7,734 nt of DNA from Pseudomonadota bacterium (GTDB taxonomy: Bacteria > Pseudomonadota > Gammaproteobacteria > Enterobacterales > Enterobacteriaceae). The stretch's first letter is position 1. Each line of letters starts with the position of its first letter. Positions 7,706 to 7,734 of this stretch are shown one piece after another. Below the pieces are notes generated by a model that saw only the letters and a list, made by a program, of their open reading frames with translations, was not told the origin of the DNA and ran no database searches. The DNA lies in contig JAEYFY010000214.1 in the NCBI GenBank assembly GCA_023454395.1, forward strand, positions 1 to 7,734. Reading direction: 5' to 3'. Position numbers and translations under genes: made by a program.

Positions 7706-7734
7706 AAACCCATACCTTTGTCATCGCCATAGAT
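7702..7734 (-). CDS. Possible 3' end of an upstream operon gene, unidentified
   Basis: Two of the three minus-strand frames stay open from the right edge into the bcsA start. The preferred one encodes IYGDDKGMGL and stops at a TGA sharing four bases (ATGA) with the bcsA ATG, a classic overlap for coupled genes; its codons mostly start with a purine and look coding. The alternative frame ends in MAMTKVWVYE with a TAA at 7700-7698, an eight-base overlap. Ten residues do not identify the product. Many enterobacterial bcs operons carry a small gene or the ParA-like bcsQ before bcsA, so such a gene is plausible, but that is context and not sequence evidence. Confidence 0.4.
   Translation of the reverse strand: MYGDDKGMGL
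7715..7719 (-). promoter_or_regulatory. Ribosome binding site of bcsA
   Basis: The coding strand reads AAAGG nine bases before the bcsA ATG, a reasonable Shine-Dalgarno. It probably lies inside the end of an upstream gene. It supports 7705 as the start; no other in-frame start in the visible leader is better placed. Confidence 0.6.

Noticed and set aside
1..7734. CRISPR arrays, tRNA or rRNA genes, insertion sequences, attachment sites
   Set aside because: The window is filled by three contiguous operon genes; no regular repeats, cloverleaf, transposase or terminal repeats were seen.

Overview
The window holds the core of a bacterial cellulose synthesis (bcs) operon, all on the minus strand. 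In transcription order it reads: the last codons of an unidentified upstream gene (right edge), bcsA (7705 to 5585), bcsB (5582 to 3231) and bcsC (from 3217, running off the left edge). There is no convincing plus-strand gene and no intergenic gap longer than 13 bases, so nearly every base is coding.

The DNA is AT-rich (about 40% GC by eye). The proteins resemble gammaproteobacterial cellulose synthase subunits, and the shape fits a low-GC member of Enterobacterales such as the Proteus/Providencia group. That assignment is inference from base composition and protein style, not from a marker gene.

The three genes describe one machine. BcsA is the processive inner-membrane glucosyltransferase that polymerises UDP-glucose and threads the glucan through its own membrane channel; its catalytic and c-di-GMP-binding (PilZ) motifs all look intact. 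BcsB is its periplasmic, membrane-anchored partner. BcsC is a periplasmic TPR scaffold joined to an outer-membrane beta-barrel that exports the chain. Tight spacing (2 and 13 bases) and good Shine-Dalgarno sequences overlapping the ends of the preceding genes point to one polycistronic, translationally coupled transcript. No promoter or terminator is visible; both lie outside the window.

Unusual points: the endoglucanase gene bcsZ is not between bcsB and bcsC, where E. coli has it; BcsA is compact (706 residues, without the long E. coli N-terminal extension); and the first 41 codons of bcsA contain two adjacent perfect inverted repeats (9 bp and 13 bp arms) with partly interchangeable arms, the only structure here that the protein-coding annotation does not obviously explain. 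I see no evidence of a wholly new system.
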